From: Terriglobia bacterium
Lineage (GTDB): Bacteria; Acidobacteriota; Polarisedimenticolia; Polarisedimenticolales; JAIQFR01
NCBI GenBank assembly: GCA_020073205.1
Contig: JAIQFR010000005.1
Location: forward strand, 1-64,000
DNA: 64,000 bases
Direction: 5' to 3'
This document shows positions 41,978 to 49,084 of this stretch, piece after piece (within the stretch, counting starts at the first letter, position 1; every line of letters starts with the position of its first letter). The position numbers and the translations under genes are program-made. Under the pieces are notes generated by a model. The model saw nothing but the letters and a program-made list of their open reading frames with translations, was not told the DNA's origin and ran no database searches.

Positions 41978-43138
41978 ATGAGACGCAACGCGAGAATCCT
42001 GGCGTCGTGGGTCGTTGCCACCCTGGTGCTCGTGCTCCTGGTCCCGGCGGCGCCGGCCGCCGACGGCAAGGCGGGGACCGCGGCGGCACCGACGGCGAAC
42101 GCCGCCAGCCAGGCCGCCCCGAAGCCCGTGGTGCCCCCTGCCCCCGCCGAGGCCGGTCGGCCCTCCGCGGCCACCGGGAAGCCGTCGGCGCCGGAGTCCG
42201 AAGCGGAGGATGCCGAGGCCGGGGAAGAGGAATCGCATCACGAGGGGCGTGGCGGCGGCGACAAGCTCGCCGTGATGAGCGACGTGGACGTCGTCGAGGG
42301 TCAGGAGGTCCACGGCGATGTCGTCTGCATCGGCGGGAAGGTGAAGCTCCAGGGAAAGGTCCGAGGCGACGTGGTTGTGATTGGCGGAAGTCTCGACATG
42401 CTCGGATCGACCCGCGGCAGCGTCGTGGGCGTCGGCTCGAAGCTGGTCCTCCATCCCGGCGCGAGCGTCGGGCAGGACCTCGTCAACGTGGCCGGCGGAC
42501 TCGACCGCGGCGGGGCCAGCGTCGGCGGCAAGGTCGTGAACATCGGCGTCGGCGGGAGATGGCTCGCGCACCTGCCCGGGCCGTTCGGGATGCTGGGCTT
42601 CATCCTCTTCTGGATCAAGCTCCTGAAGCTCGTGCTGGTCTTCATCGGCCTCTTGCTGCTGGCCGCGTTCGTTCCCGACCGGATTCGCCTCATGAGCGAG
42701 GAGGCTCCCCTTCGCCCGTTCCTCGCATTCTTCGCCGGCCTGGGAGCCTACATCGTCCTGACCATGACGATGATCCTGCTGTGCATCACGATCATCGGGA
42801 TTCCCGCGGCGCTGCTCCTGTATTTCGCGTTCATCGTGGTCAAGTGGATGGGCCTCGCCGGCGTCTTCCACCTCGTCGGCAAGCGGATCGGGCGGCTTCT
42901 CGGTCGCGACTTCTCGCTCCTCGGAGCGATCCTCCTCGGCTTTCTCCCGTTCGCGGTCCTCCGGTTCCTCCCGTTCTGCATCGGGACCCTCATCTGGTTC
43001 GTGCTCGAGGCCATGGCCGTCGGCCTCGTCGTGCTGACCCGCGCTGGGGGACGGCGGTACGGCCTCGCCCCCGGACCGCCGACGCCGCCGGTGCCTCCCG
43101 TTTCGACGGCTCCCTCTCCACCCGTTCCCGCGCCCTGA
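41978..43138 (+). CDS. Bactofilin-like beta-helix protein with four membrane helices
   Basis: A 386-residue protein. Order: signal peptide (about 1-26), an Ala/Pro-rich linker (to about 88), a bactofilin-like right-handed beta-helix (about 88-180; V-H-G-D-V-V-C-I-G-G-K-V, V-R-G-D-V-V-V-I-G-G-S-L), then about four membrane helices (195-365) and a Pro-rich tail. I chose the ATG at 41978 with GAGGAGC upstream; ATG 41963 is in frame and overlaps the previous stop. As the third gene after sigma and anti-sigma it is a likely target or effector of that switch. The exported polymer-type beta-helix fused to membrane helices suggests an envelope scaffold. Confidence 0.75.
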   Translation: MRRNARILASWVVATLVLVLLVPAAPAADGKAGTAAAPTANAASQAAPKPVVPPAPAEAGRPSAATGKPSAPESEAEDAEAGEEESHHEGRGGGDKLAVMSDVDVVEGQEVHGDVVCIGGKVKLQGKVRGDVVVIGGSLDMLGSTRGSVVGVGSKLVLHPGASVGQDLVNVAGGLDRGGASVGGKVVNIGVGGRWLAHLPGPFGMLGFILFWIKLLKLVLVFIGLLLLAAFVPDRIRLMSEEAPLRPFLAFFAGLGAYIVLTMTMILLCITIIGIPAALLLYFAFIVVKWMGLAGVFHLVGKRIGRLLGRDFSLLGAILLGFLPFAVLRFLPFCIGTLIWFVLEAMAVGLVVLTRAGGRRYGLAPGPPTPPVPPVSTAPSPPVPAP

Positions 43139-43172
43139 TCGGAGAACGCGCCGGCTGCTAGAATTCGGCGGA

Positions 43173-45218
43173 ATGAACGATCGGGACGGATCACTCGGGG
43201 CGTGTTGTCTCACGCTGCGAGGCAGGGGGACCGCTCCGGGCCTGGCCTGCGGTCCGCTCCTCAGGAATTCCCCCGACCTGGCTCCGGAAGCGTTCGAGGG
43301 CGCGATCCTGCTGGCCGAGCGCGCGGTTCCCGACGATGTCGGGAGGATCCTCGCTTCCGCGGGCACCCTCACGCTCTCGGGAACCCTCCTGTCCCACGTC
43401 AGCCTGCTTTCGCGGGAGTTCGGAAAGCCCTCGGTGGCCCTCGGACCCCGGTGTCCCGCGCGCCTCGTCCCCCCCGGGAAGGACGACACGCTCGTCGAGC
43501 TGATCGACGTCGTCGGGAGTCCGGGGGAGCTGGCGGTTCTCCGCGAGGGGGACATCGTGTCGATCGACGGCGACGCGGGGACGATCTCGCTCCCGGGGGG
43601 ACTCGGCGAAGCATCCCGGCTTGCATTCCGCCGGATCCACGCCGCCCTGGTGAACTACTCACGGGCCCCGGACAGCGAGGCTTCCCTCGGCGCGCTACTG
43701 GCCGTGGTGGAAGCCGGCGGGCAGCCGGCTCTGGCCTCGGTGATCGGATCCGCCGTCCTCTGCCGACTCGTCCCTCCGGGTTCCGCCTCCAGGAGGCTGG
43801 TCGAGGGGATGCGATCATCGCGCGCGCTCGGGGAGGTGGCCGAGGCTCTCCTCTCGGAAGCCCGCGACCGAATCGCCTCCGAAGCACGCTCCCGCTGCGA
43901 GCGCACGCTCGACGCGCTCACGACCTGTTCCGACCTCGGATCGCTCGATCAGCTCCATCGATCGGCCCACGAAGGCACGCGCCGGGATCAGGCGCGGGTC
44001 CGGGACCTCGGGGACTCCGAATCGAGCCTCGCGCCGCTTCTCGCTCCGGTCGACGCCGAGGCCTCACGCCGCCGTGCGAAGATCGTGGTGCGCCTCGTGG
44101 CGGACGTCGGGGCCGCTTCCGAGCTTTCCGACGCTGCGCTCCGACCGCGCCTAGGAGGCCTCCTACGCTTGGCCCGAGACGCGAGGTCCGCGGGGCTCGG
44201 AGGCGAGGACGTCGCGCTCCTCGAGCGCCGGCTCGCCCACGCCGTCGCCGACGAGCGAGAGCGCACCGGCAGCCGCCTCGTGGTTCCGCTCTCCGAGGGG
44301 GAACCGGCCGATCGCCGCTTGCTGGGGGGCAAGGCCGCCGGTCTCCTCGCCGCGCTCGAGGTGCTGCCCGCGGGCTGCCGGGTCCCCCGAGGATTCGTCG
44401 TCACCTCCTCCGCCTACCGCCTGCACCTGCTCGGCGAGCGAGGGGAGCGGCTGCACGATGCGGTTCGGGAGATTCGAGACGGCGCCGCTCTATCGCGTCG
44501 GGCCCGTGCGATCCTGCTGGGGAGCGAAGTCCTCGAGGACGTGGTCCGGGAGATCGAAGCCGCGTGGACGCTCCTCGGCGCGGCCCGAGTGGCGGTTCGC
44601 TCCTCGGCCACCGTCGAGGACGGGCCGTCAGGGAGCCTCGCGGGACTCTTCGACACCTGGCTCGGGGTCGCCGGTCTCGACGAAGTTCTCCACCGGACCC
44701 GACTCGCCTGGGCCTCGCTCTGGAACACGAGAGCCTTGAGAGCCATGGCCGCGATCGGGCTTTCCCCGCTCGACGTGGCTCAGGCGGTCCTGGTCCAGGA
44801 GATATCGGAGACCCGAGCGGCCGGCGTGCTCTTCTCGCGCGACCCGGCCGGCAGATCCGACGCGGTGCTGGTCAACGCGACGTGGGGGCTCGGCGAGGCG
44901 ATCTCGCAAGGAGAGGTCGGTGGCGACCTGTACTGGGTCCGTCGCGAGACGGGAGAGGTGCTCGCGTCGGAGCCCGGCGCCGCGGTCTCGTGCCTCGCTC
45001 TCGATCCGGCGGGGACCGGTACGATCGAAGTCCCTCTCCCGCTGGAGCGGGCCGGCCGTCCGTGCCTCGGCCCCGGAGACCTCTCCCGTCTCGCCGCGCT
45101 CGCGCGCGCCCTGGAGGCGTCGGCCGGCCGGGCCCAGGACGTGGAGTTCGGCATCGCCGAGGACGGGAGCGTGCTGGTCTTCCAGGTCCGCCGCATCGTT
45201 CCCTCCCGTGCCGGGTGA
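43173..45218 (+). CDS. PEP-synthase/dikinase-like protein with reversed domain order
   Basis: A 681-residue protein made of parts of the phosphotransfer dikinases in an unusual order. The swivelling phospho-His domain comes first (about 12-140): G-x-L-L-S-H-V-S-L-L-S-R-E-F-G-K-P with His75. A helical middle (about 150-385) has no match I know. The ATP-grasp part of PEP synthase/PPDK comes last (about 390-680): L-L-G-G-K-A-A-G-L-L, V-A-V-R-S-S-A-T-V-E-D, G-L-F-D-T-W-L-G-V, N-A-T-W-G-L-G-E-A and the late D-V-E-F-G-I-A-E-D-G. No PEP-binding barrel exists. It may phosphorylate an unknown small molecule by a His75 route. A TAGAAT box lies 14 bases before the gene. Confidence 0.75.
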   Translation: MNDRDGSLGACCLTLRGRGTAPGLACGPLLRNSPDLAPEAFEGAILLAERAVPDDVGRILASAGTLTLSGTLLSHVSLLSREFGKPSVALGPRCPARLVPPGKDDTLVELIDVVGSPGELAVLREGDIVSIDGDAGTISLPGGLGEASRLAFRRIHAALVNYSRAPDSEASLGALLAVVEAGGQPALASVIGSAVLCRLVPPGSASRRLVEGMRSSRALGEVAEALLSEARDRIASEARSRCERTLDALTTCSDLGSLDQLHRSAHEGTRRDQARVRDLGDSESSLAPLLAPVDAEASRRRAKIVVRLVADVGAASELSDAALRPRLGGLLRLARDARSAGLGGEDVALLERRLAHAVADERERTGSRLVVPLSEGEPADRRLLGGKAAGLLAALEVLPAGCRVPRGFVVTSSAYRLHLLGERGERLHDAVREIRDGAALSRRARAILLGSEVLEDVVREIEAAWTLLGAARVAVRSSATVEDGPSGSLAGLFDTWLGVAGLDEVLHRTRLAWASLWNTRALRAMAAIGLSPLDVAQAVLVQEISETRAAGVLFSRDPAGRSDAVLVNATWGLGEAISQGEVGGDLYWVRRETGEVLASEPGAAVSCLALDPAGTGTIEVPLPLERAGRPCLGPGDLSRLAALARALEASAGRAQDVEFGIAEDGSVLVFQVRRIVPSRAG

Positions 45219-45333
45219 GTGCGGCCCGATCTCCGCACGGAACCCGCCGGCCCGGCGCGTCCGTGGGACTTCTCCCGGCCGACGCCGTATGATGAACTGG
45301 ACGATTGACGCGTCCGCGGAGGATCCGAGCGAG

Positions 45334-46572
45334 ATGAGCTTCACGACACGATGGCTCCCCGCCGGGGCCGCCATCCTCGCCGGGGTGGCTGCGACGGTCC
45401 TCGCCGGGGATCCGTCCCCCAGCGTCCGTTTCCTGTCCCCCCCGAATCTGGGGCGGGTCGTGGGCAAGGTGAGCGTCGAGGTCTCGTGCGAGCCGCCCCA
45501 GGGCGCTTCGGTCGCGCGGGTGGCGCTGAGCGTGGACGGCAAGCCGCTGGCCGTGCTCGAGTCGCCGCCCTACAAGACGGTCTGGGACGCCGGCGACGGG
45601 ACATCGCCGCACCGACTCGACGCGGTCGCGTCGTTCTCGGACGGGACGGAGGCGCGCGGCATCGTGCGCACGTCCGCGTTCCGGGTGGACTTCGTCGAGA
45701 ACGTCGACCTGGTGAACGTCTACGCGGTGGTCCGCGATTCCCATCGGACGTACGTCCAGGGGCTGCGGCAGGAAGACTTCCGGATCTTCGAGAACGGGCG
45801 GCCCCAGGAGATCGACCGTTTCAGCACCGAGTGGAAGCCCTTGAGGGTCGCGATCGTGCTCGACACGTCGTTGAGCATGAAAGGGGCTCGCCTGGAGGCG
45901 GCTCAGGACGCCGCCCTCGAGTTCCTGAAGCTGCTGGAGCCGGAGGACGAGGAGCTCCTCGTCACCTTCAACGACAAGGTCGTGATCGCCCAGCCGCTCA
46001 CCACCGACCGAGGGGCCGTCGGGCAGGCGATACGGAAGGCGACGGCGACGGGGGGCACGGCTCTCTACGACGCCGTCTACCGGACCTCGGACCTGCTGGA
46101 GAAGTTCGAGGGCCGCCGGGTGCTGGTGCTCCTGTCCGACGGGCGGGACGAGGCGGCGAGCGGTCTCGAGCCGGGCAGTCTCCACACCCTGGCCGAGGCC
46201 CTCGACCGCGCTCTCCGCAACGAGGTGATGATCTTCACCATCGGCGTCGGGAGCCACCTCGACGAGCAGATGGACTTCGACGGGAGCCACTCGCTCGAAA
46301 CGATCCTCAGGGACCTGGCGGAGAACACCGGCGGCCGCACGACGTTCTCCTCCAGGGCCGGGCAGCTCCGTAAGGCGTTCGACGAGGTGGCCCAGGATCT
46401 CCGCCACCAGTACTCCCTCGCGTACGTCCCCGACGACCGGCGCCACGACGGAACCTGGCGCGACATCCGGGTGACCGTGGCGAGGTCGGGACTCAAGGCC
46501 GCGGCGAAGCGTGGATACTACGCCCCCTACCCCTCCCCCGGCCCTTCACGTCCGGCCGGCGGAGCCCGCTGA
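45334..46572 (+). CDS. Exported VWFA-related acidobacterial-domain protein
   Basis: A 412-residue exported protein of the VWFA-related family described in Acidobacteria (TIGR03436 type). It has a signal sequence (about 1-26), an Ig-like domain (about 30-110), the linking motif D-F-R-I-F-E-N-G-R-P-Q-E-I, and a von Willebrand A domain (about 155-380) with metal site D-T-S-L-S-M-K-G, T-G-G-T-A-L-Y-D-A and V-L-L-S-D-G-R-D-E. MIDAS residues are intact. VWA domains bind metal-dependent protein partners. The ATG at 45334 follows GGAGGA; a TATGAT -10-like box lies at 45288. A second, longer member is at 56573-58939. Confidence 0.85.
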   Translation: MSFTTRWLPAGAAILAGVAATVLAGDPSPSVRFLSPPNLGRVVGKVSVEVSCEPPQGASVARVALSVDGKPLAVLESPPYKTVWDAGDGTSPHRLDAVASFSDGTEARGIVRTSAFRVDFVENVDLVNVYAVVRDSHRTYVQGLRQEDFRIFENGRPQEIDRFSTEWKPLRVAIVLDTSLSMKGARLEAAQDAALEFLKLLEPEDEELLVTFNDKVVIAQPLTTDRGAVGQAIRKATATGGTALYDAVYRTSDLLEKFEGRRVLVLLSDGRDEAASGLEPGSLHTLAEALDRALRNEVMIFTIGVGSHLDEQMDFDGSHSLETILRDLAENTGGRTTFSSRAGQLRKAFDEVAQDLRHQYSLAYVPDDRRHDGTWRDIRVTVARSGLKAAAKRGYYAPYPSPGPSRPAGGAR

Positions 46573-46597
46573 GCACCGTCGTGCGGCGGATCCCGGC

Positions 46598-46885
46598 CTA
46601 GACCTTCGCGTCCTCCGGCGGACGCTTCCGGATCAGGGCGAGGTTCCGGAGGTAGACGGCGAGGCCCGCCGACTGCCCCAGCACGAAGACGGGGTCACGC
46701 CGGTGGAGCGCGTACGCCAGGAGCAGCGCCCCTCCGGCGAGGGACAGCCACCAGAACGACGACGGCACCACGCTCCGGCGGCGCCGCTCGGACGCGAGCC
46801 ACTGGATCACGAACCGCGCGGAGAACGCGGCCTGTCCCACGAGTCCCAGGAGGAGCCATCCGGTGGGGATCCGGTCAAGGGTCAT
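46598..46885 (-). CDS. Small LAB_N-type membrane protein (lipid-A-disaccharide synthase N-terminal domain family)
   Basis: A 95-residue membrane protein with three helices (about 10-28, 42-58 and 66-84). The motifs G-L-V-G-Q-A-A-F-S-A-R-F-V-I-Q-W-L-A-S-E-R-R-R and V-P-x-x-F-W-W-L-S-L-x-G-G belong to the LAB_N family, named for its fusion to LpxB but also found alone beside GT2 transferases. Its start overlaps the end of the glycosyltransferase gene by 11 bases, so the two are coupled. It probably acts with that transferase on a lipid-linked sugar at the inner membrane. The biochemical role is not defined. Confidence 0.85.
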   Translation of the reverse strand: MTLDRIPTGWLLLGLVGQAAFSARFVIQWLASERRRRSVVPSSFWWLSLAGGALLLAYALHRRDPVFVLGQSAGLAVYLRNLALIRKRPPEDAKV

Positions 46886-47606
46886 GGCGGATCACCTCGT
46901 AACCGAGTCCGCGCCTCTTCATCCAACGGACCGCCAGGAGATCCGCGAACGAGCGGAACACCCGGTTCCAGACCCCGTACTTGCTGCGCCCCGACCGGCG
47001 GGGTCGGTGGTTGACGGGGAGCTGCACGACGCTCCGGCCTTCCATCCGGATCAACGTCGGAAGGAACCGGTGCATGCCCGTGTAGAGCTTCAGACCGCGG
47101 AGCGCCTCGGCCCGGAACGCCTTGAGCGAGCATCCGGTGTCCACGATGTCGTCCCCCGAAAGCCGGTTCCGAACCGCGTTGGCGATCACCGAGGAGACGC
47201 GCCGGAGCCAGGAGTCGTGCCGGATCCCGCGGTACCCCACCGCGGCGTCGTGGTCCCGCAGCGCTTCGAGGAGCGCCGGTATGTCCCGCGGGTCGTTCTG
47301 GAGATCGGCGTCCATGGTCACGACGAATCTTCCCCGAGCCGCCTTGAATCCCGCGTCGAACGCCGCCGACTGCCCCCGGTTCTCGCGGAAGTGGAGACCG
47401 CGGACGCCCGGGCGCGAGCGCGCCAGCTCGGCGATCCTCTCCGCGGAGCCGTCCCGACTCCCGTCGTTCACCAGGACGATCTCGACGGACAGGCCCGACG
47501 GGCCGAGCGCTCCCAGGATCTCGGCGACGAGCGGCTCGAGGTTGTCCCGCTCCTCGAACACGGGAACGACGACGGTCAGGTCGGGCGCACCCATCGGCTC
47601 CGTCAC
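46875..47606 (-). CDS. Family 2 glycosyltransferase (DPM1/ArnC-like, no membrane helices)
   Basis: A 243-residue GT-A fold transferase. Motifs: L-T-V-V-V-P-V-F-E-E-R-D-N at the nucleotide site, V-L-V-N-D-G-S-R-D-G-S, the D-A-D-L-Q-N-D-P metal motif, E-N-R-G-Q-S-A-A, and K-Y-G-V-W-N-R-V near the end. The pattern fits polyprenyl-phosphate sugar transferases (dolichol-phosphate mannose synthase and ArnC). The GTG at 47606 overlaps the stop of the kinase gene (GTGA). Lipid-sugar donors made here could feed the nearby TMTC-like or ArnT-like enzymes, which use such donors in known systems. Confidence 0.85.
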   Translation of the reverse strand: MTEPMGAPDLTVVVPVFEERDNLEPLVAEILGALGPSGLSVEIVLVNDGSRDGSAERIAELARSRPGVRGLHFRENRGQSAAFDAGFKAARGRFVVTMDADLQNDPRDIPALLEALRDHDAAVGYRGIRHDSWLRRVSSVIANAVRNRLSGDDIVDTGCSLKAFRAEALRGLKLYTGMHRFLPTLIRMEGRSVVQLPVNHRPRRSGRSKYGVWNRVFRSFADLLAVRWMKRRGLGYEVIRHDP

Positions 47607-48340
47607 GTTCGCGCCTCCGTCGAACGGCGATGTTTGCGGTTGAACGGCCACAGCCTCCGCAGTACGCGGAAGCGCCGCAGGAACGCATCCTCCTTCGCGG
47701 TGAATTTCCCCGGCGCCAGGAATTCCTTCCACTTGAGGTAGGCCGCCTCGTCGGTCAGGGCCAGCCCGCGGAAGAGCAGCCGGTGCGCGAGACCGTCGGG
47801 CTCGAGGCAGATCGCCCCCGCGAGGTCGAGCAGCACCAGCTCCCCGTCCGGCCTCAGCATGAGGTTCTCCCGACCGCGCAGGTCGTTGTGCACGACGCCG
47901 GCCTCGTGGAAGCGGTCGATCAGCGCCCGCAGCTTGAGGAGGTGGTCCTCTCCCCTCGCCCTGGGGTTCGGGGAGCCGTGGAGGCGCTCCCCTTCGACCC
48001 GCTCCACCGCCAGCGCGAGGGCGTCCACCGCGCCGACGAATGCGGGGATTCCGGGCATCCGCCCGAGCCAGCGATAGGCCTTGAGCTCACGGTGAATCTG
48101 GATCCGGCCGAGCAGGCGGGTCCAACGCGACTTCGCCGCGAAATCCTTCACCACCATCACGCCGTCGCCCACGTTCACGAGAAGGAGATCGGCCTTGTCG
48201 CGGCCCCCCTTTTGGAGAATTCCAACCGTCGCCGCCGCGATCTCGTCCCGTCGAGGGGCGCGTCGCGGGACCGCCGGGCGATTGTGGGACCCGTGCGGGG
48301 ATGGTATGTTGGGCGAGTCCGGAGGCTTCAAGAGGAACAA
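47603..48340 (-). CDS. Atypical lipopolysaccharide-kinase-like protein A
   Basis: A protein of about 245 residues with the protein-kinase-like fold of Kdo/heptose kinases and RIO-type enzymes. Seen: V-M-V-V-K-D-F with the ATP lysine, H-R-E-L, then V-V-H-N-D-L-R-G-R-E-N-L with catalytic Asp and metal Asn, and V-L-L-D-L-A-G-A for the metal Asp. It lacks typical Ser/Thr kinase regions. The start is uncertain: TTG 48340 (or TTG 48331) lies within 25-40 bases of the divergent kinase B start. It is coupled to the GT2 gene downstream. Its likely target is a sugar of the lipid A core. Confidence 0.75.
   Translation of the reverse strand: MFLLKPPDSPNIPSPHGSHNRPAVPRRAPRRDEIAAATVGILQKGGRDKADLLLVNVGDGVMVVKDFAAKSRWTRLLGRIQIHRELKAYRWLGRMPGIPAFVGAVDALALAVERVEGERLHGSPNPRARGEDHLLKLRALIDRFHEAGVVHNDLRGRENLMLRPDGELVLLDLAGAICLEPDGLAHRLLFRGLALTDEAAYLKWKEFLAPGKFTAKEDAFLRRFRVLRRLWPFNRKHRRSTEART
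48282..48310 (+). promoter_or_regulatory. Putative promoter of kinase B, inside the kinase A reading frame
   Basis: TTGTGG (48282-48287) and TATGTT (48305-48310) are 17 bases apart. A start near 48317 leaves a leader of about 48 bases. It overlaps the 5' end of the divergent kinase A gene. Confidence 0.3.
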
Positions 48341-48364
48341 TCCCAGCGATTTCAGCAGCTTACC

Positions 48365-49081
48365 GTGTTCGAGACCGTGTCAGAGTCTAGCACACCGTTC
48401 CCGTCCGGCGTGGACCTGCGCCGATTGGCGGCTGCGACTCCTTTGGGGCGGATCGAGGGACGGAACTGGACCAAGGCCGACGTGCTTCGGTACCGGCTCG
48501 ACGGCCTGGACATCGCCGTCAAGGACTACGGAGCGCGGCCGTTCCTCGTGCGACATACCCTCGGTCGTCTTTTCACCCGGCGCGAGCAGGCGGCGTACCG
48601 CGCGGCACGGGGGCTCCTGGGCCTCGCGGACTGCTACGGGCGCGTCGGGCCGTTCGCCATCGCCCTCCGGTGGATCGACGGGAGGACTCTCGCGGAACTC
48701 CGGGACGAGCCCTTCGACGACGCCTTCTTCGACAGGCTCGCCGCGATCCTCGCCGGATTCCACGAGCGCGGGGTCGCCCTGGGAGATCTCCACCACCGAG
48801 ACGTCCTCGTCGGCGCCGACGGCTCGATTCACGTCGTCGACCTCGCCACCGCGCTCACGCTCGGCGATCGTCCCGGCCGGATCCGCCGCGCGGCGTTCAC
48901 GCGCCTCAGGGACCAGGACCTCGTGGCGCTGGCGAGACTCCGCGCGATATGGACGGGCCGCGAGGAGGCCGAGGCGGTGGCCGCGGTCGGGAGCCGGGCG
49001 GCGGCTTGGCATGCGCGCGAGCGGCGGCTCCGCCGCGTCTGGGACCGCCTTCGCGGCCGGTACCGGCGCGGAGCGAGTTGA
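48365..49081 (+). CDS. Atypical lipopolysaccharide-kinase-like protein B
   Basis: A protein of about 238 residues with a kinase-like fold: I-A-V-K-D-Y with the ATP lysine, an R-E-Q-A-A-Y-R-A helix, G-V-A-L-G-D-L-H-H-R-D-V-L-V and I-H-V-V-D-L-A-T-A-L. Compared with kinase A, the catalytic loop has Leu-Gly-Asp in place of His-x-Asp, and the metal-binding Asn is Asp. It is clearly related in plan to kinase A but not a recent copy. The GTG at 48365 lacks a ribosome site (GTG 48377 is similar). TMTC-like gene 2 starts three bases after its stop. Activity is plausible, though the Asn change may weaken it. Confidence 0.7.
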   Translation: MFETVSESSTPFPSGVDLRRLAAATPLGRIEGRNWTKADVLRYRLDGLDIAVKDYGARPFLVRHTLGRLFTRREQAAYRAARGLLGLADCYGRVGPFAIALRWIDGRTLAELRDEPFDDAFFDRLAAILAGFHERGVALGDLHHRDVLVGADGSIHVVDLATALTLGDRPGRIRRAAFTRLRDQDLVALARLRAIWTGREEAEAVAAVGSRAAAWHARERRLRRVWDRLRGRYRRGAS

Positions 49082-49084
49082 TCC

